A stretch of DNA of 7,769 bases from an uncultured Desulfobulbus sp. (GTDB taxonomy: Bacteria > Desulfobacterota > Desulfobulbia > Desulfobulbales > Desulfobulbaceae). The stretch spans positions 1 through 7,769 of the forward strand of contig CAMNHX010000064.1 of the NCBI GenBank assembly GCA_946539945.1. Direction: 5' to 3'. The position numbers and the translations under genes are program-made. The notes beneath the pieces are model-generated. The model was not told the DNA's origin, searched no databases, and saw only the letters and a list, made by a program, of their open reading frames with translations. Of the stretch, positions 6,182 to 7,769 are shown piece by piece (the stretch's first letter is position 1; every line of letters starts with the position of its first letter).

Positions 6182-7465
6182 TCAGGGCTGCGGCATCCGT
6201 TTCCGCAGGAGTGTGCCAGGCTGGAGACCAAGAAGCGGCGGCTCGCTTTCCAGAACAACAAGCTGGTTGGGTCTGGTCTGCGTGAGTTCTGCGCCCTCCC
6301 TACTTGCCGCGTCTTTTGGGTCTGCGGCAAGCAGCCGGGTCACGCGCAGGATCTGCGGCGCAAGGCGTCCGGGCAGGAGGCATTCCAAGGTGTCGCCAAC
6401 CGCAAAGGTGGAGCGCGTTTCCAGAGTCAATGGCGTGGTTTGGCGGACAATGCCTGCAGGCACAGCGCTTTGCTCCAGCCGCGTACTCTGGTGCAGCATG
6501 GCAGTAGCATCCGGCGCATCCACGAAAAAGTTGTCTGTATGGCCCCGGGTTCCGATGGCTGACAACTCTGCCAAAAAAACCGGGGGCAGGCTCAACCTCG
6601 CCACCTCCTCCCTGTCCGCGCCTTGTCTGACCTGGGCGGCAATCCAGTCCAGGGCTTGGCGATAGAGATGCACGGTCTGCGCCACATAGCCCGCTGACTT
6701 CATGCGGCCTTCAATCTTGAGCGCATCCACGCCTGTAGCCACGAGTTTGGGCAGGTGTGGAAGCAGGCACAGGTCCCGCGAGTTGAAGACGTAAGCACCG
6801 CGCCTGTCCTCCTCAATGGGGAAATACTGGCCGGGTCTTTTCTCTTCTACCAACGCATAGGAGTAGCGGCAGGGTTGGGCGCAGTCGCCCCGGTTGGCGT
6901 CGCGTCCTGTGAAATAGGTGCTGAGCAGACAGCGACCTGAATAGGAGATGCAGATCGCGCCGTGAACAAAGACCTCAAGCCCGCAGGACACAGCAGCCCG
7001 GATTGCCGTGATTTCGGCCAGCGACAGTTCCCGGGCCAGATTCAGCCGCGCCAGGCCCTGCCCTGCCCAAAAGGCAGCGTGTTCTGCGTTGGTGACATTC
7101 ATCTGGGTGGAGAGGTGCAGGGGCAAATCCGGCACAAGCCGTCGCGCCAGCCGGAGAACCCCGGGATCCGCCACAATGCAGGCGTCCACCCCTGCATCCC
7201 GCATGAGGGCCAGCGTATCCGCAAGGCCGGGCAGATCAGCGTTGTGGGCAAAGATGTTGACCGTGGCATAGACCTTGACCCCATGTTCATGGGCAAAGGC
7301 CACACCTGCGTACAGATCAGCCTTGTCAAAGTTCGCGGCCCTGGCCCGCAGACTGTGCTGCTTTGCGCCCAGATACACTGCATCCGCACCGTACAGCACA
7401 GCGGTTTTGAGCTTTTCCAGATTGCCAGCCGGGGCCAGCAGTTCGGGGAGTGTGAAGGGGTTCAT
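6182..7465 (-). CDS. trhP: U32 family iron-sulfur protein, TrhP/YegQ-like (tRNA uridine 5-hydroxylation)
   Basis: A 427-residue member of the former 'peptidase U32' family, now linked to oxygen-independent hydroxylation of RNA or ubiquinone rather than proteolysis. The N-terminus has LPELLAPAGN (6-15) and YGADAVYLG (25-33), typical of the TIM-barrel domain. The signature E-x-F-x2-GAIC-x4-G-x-C-x-L-S matches exactly at 164-182. Cys172, Cys179, Cys195 and Cys199 are in the positions of the [4Fe-4S] ligands. FNSRDLCLLPHL (227-238) and ALKIEGRMKS (248-257) follow, then a C-terminal barrel-like segment with FAVGDTLECLLPG (354-366). Length and C-terminal domain are closer to E. coli TrhP (YegQ, ho5U34 of tRNA) than to the longer RlhA or the short UbiU/UbiV, so TrhP is my preference; RlhA-like 23S rRNA activity remains possible. 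The start at 7465 fits the family N-terminus, but no Shine-Dalgarno lies at normal distance: a palindrome occupies that position. Confidence 0.88.
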   Translation of the reverse strand: MNPFTLPELLAPAGNLEKLKTAVLYGADAVYLGAKQHSLRARAANFDKADLYAGVAFAHEHGVKVYATVNIFAHNADLPGLADTLALMRDAGVDACIVADPGVLRLARRLVPDLPLHLSTQMNVTNAEHAAFWAGQGLARLNLARELSLAEITAIRAAVSCGLEVFVHGAICISYSGRCLLSTYFTGRDANRGDCAQPCRYSYALVEEKRPGQYFPIEEDRRGAYVFNSRDLCLLPHLPKLVATGVDALKIEGRMKSAGYVAQTVHLYRQALDWIAAQVRQGADREEVARLSLPPVFLAELSAIGTRGHTDNFFVDAPDATAMLHQSTRLEQSAVPAGIVRQTTPLTLETRSTFAVGDTLECLLPGRLAPQILRVTRLLAADPKDAASREGAELTQTRPNQLVVLESEPPLLGLQPGTLLRKRMPQP

Positions 7466-7474
7466 CCGGTATTC

Positions 7475-7514
7475 GGCGTCTTCTCTCCGGCATTTATGCC
7501 GGAGAGAAGACGCC
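7475..7514. repeat. Perfect palindrome, 19-bp arms
   Basis: The arm GGCGTCTTCTCTCCGGCAT (7475-7493) is followed by TT and then its exact reverse complement (7496-7514). As RNA this gives a stem of about 17-18 bp with a tight AU-rich loop. On the minus strand it ends 9 nt before the U32 start codon and has no T-tract on either side, so it is not a standard terminator. The stem includes GGAGAG, the nearest Shine-Dalgarno-like sequence, at a poor 19-nt spacing. Confidence 0.9.
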
Positions 7515-7572
7515 TCTCCATGTTGGGTGTTGTTACTCCGGCAAGCAAACACTTGTTTCTTGTTTCTTCAAT

Positions 7573-7616
7573 GTCATTTTGAGGCTGAAGAATCTCATGC
7601 AGAATACCGGAATGAC
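7573..7616. repeat. 44-bp intergenic repeat unit (GTCATT...GAAGAATCTC...AATGAC)
   Basis: The unit begins GTCATT (7573-7578), ends AATGAC (7611-7616, exact inverse) and contains GAGGCTGAAGAATCTCATGC and GAATACCGG. From memory, sequences of the form GTCATTCTGAGG...GAAGAATCTC are dispersed intergenic repeats in several Gram-negative genomes, including Desulfovibrio. Only this one clear copy is in the window, so the repeat status rests on recall. Confidence 0.5.
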
Positions 7617-7700
7617 GGCAGGAGATGGACTTTTACCGCTTCGCTGGAAGACTTCAGACGGGACCTCTCGCGCCTTCTTGTATCGCCAGCACGGGTCTTC

Positions 7701-7728
7701 GGTATAACCACAGTCAACCGTTCTGCAA
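7701..7728 (-). promoter_or_regulatory. Weak sigma70 promoter candidate for the U32 gene
   Basis: The minus strand has TTGCAG (7728-7723), a 16-bp spacer and TATACC (7706-7701). This would give a leader of about 230 nt that includes the repeat element and the palindrome. The match is modest and unsupported by anything else. Confidence 0.25.
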
Positions 7729-7736
7729 AACTTACG

Positions 7737-7767
7737 CAAACCTGATCAAATCTATCCAAACGTGATC
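7737..7767. repeat. Direct repeat with 20-bp period at the window edge
   Basis: CAAACCTGATC (7737-7747) and CAAACGTGATC (7757-7767) match at 10 of 11 positions and start exactly 20 bp apart, about two helical turns. They lie just upstream of the promoter candidate on the minus strand, the position expected for activator sites. More copies may follow beyond the window. Confidence 0.4.
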
Positions 7768-7769
7768 GG

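Larger units (their letters stand above)
7460..7616. mobile_element. Possible small non-coding mobile element (MITE/REP-like) at the U32 5' end
   Basis: CCGGTATTC (7466-7474) is the exact inverse of GAATACCGG (7602-7610), with similar flanking bases (GTTCAT outside on the left, AATGAC outside on the right; GGC against TGC inside). Between them lie the 40-bp palindrome, a spacer containing TTGTTTC twice in tandem (7553-7566), and the GTCATT repeat. The whole could be one element with imperfect terminal inverted repeats or two repeats in opposite orientation. No transposase is present and no target duplication is evident. Confidence 0.35.
7617..7769. other. Intergenic stretch upstream of the repeat, no gene seen
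   Basis: Readings through this stretch on both strands show no family-like protein and no well-placed Shine-Dalgarno. It holds the weak promoter candidate and the direct repeat listed separately. Together with 7466-7616 it makes a gene-free region of over 300 bp that continues past the window edge. Confidence 0.4.

Noticed and set aside
7466..7552. N-terminal extension of the U32 protein by 29 residues
   Set aside because: The extension is translated palindrome and repeat sequence; the family N-terminus begins at 7465.
7533..7739. Minus-strand small open frame through the repeat region (68 codons)
   Set aside because: It is a translation of the intergenic repeat and its flanks, a common source of spurious genes, with no ribosome binding site.

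Overview
The window looks like chromosomal DNA from a GC-rich Gram-negative bacterium. The best guess is a sulfate reducer of the Desulfovibrio type (Desulfobacterota). That guess rests on protein flavour, on the order DUF47 - PiT - mtaB - cinA - recA, and on a GTCATT...GAAGAATCTC intergenic repeat that I recall from such genomes. It is an inference without a database search. Every gene I can support lies on the minus strand, so transcription runs from high to low coordinates. Most of the content is housekeeping; I see no phage, CRISPR, tRNA, rRNA or toxin-antitoxin module.

Layout in transcription order. (1) 7769-7466 is a gene-free, repeat-rich stretch. It holds a 20-bp-period direct repeat, a weak promoter candidate, a short intergenic repeat element, and a perfect 19-bp-arm palindrome ending 9 bp before the next start codon. 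(2) 7465-6182 encodes a U32-family iron-sulfur protein resembling TrhP/YegQ (tRNA wobble uridine hydroxylation). (3) 6181-5864 is a 318-bp gene-free region with interlocking perfect inverted repeats and two mutually exclusive hairpins, and may be a structured leader. (4) 5863-5219 (DUF47, PhoU-like) and 5186-4209 (PiT phosphate permease) form a phosphate-uptake pair. (5) 4169-2871 is mtaB, a tRNA methylthiotransferase. (6) 2818-1565 is cinA and 1478-420 is recA, the widespread cinA-recA pairing, with a possible internal promoter at the mtaB end. (7) 423-118 is a small GNAT protein overlapping recA by 4 bp. (8) From 49 down to the window edge lies the start of another gene, with a good ribosome binding site.

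The gaps between the DUF47 gene and the GNAT gene are short (32, 39, 52 and 86 bp, then an overlap), so one long transcript is plausible, perhaps with an internal start before cinA. Functionally the region combines phosphate transport, tRNA maturation (mtaB, and probably the U32 protein), NAD-cycle salvage (cinA) and recombination (recA).

The most unusual material is non-coding: the 5864-6181 region, and the palindrome and repeat element pressed against the U32 start codon. The proteins are ordinary, except that RecA carries Asn where most RecA proteins have His directly after the catalytic Glu.
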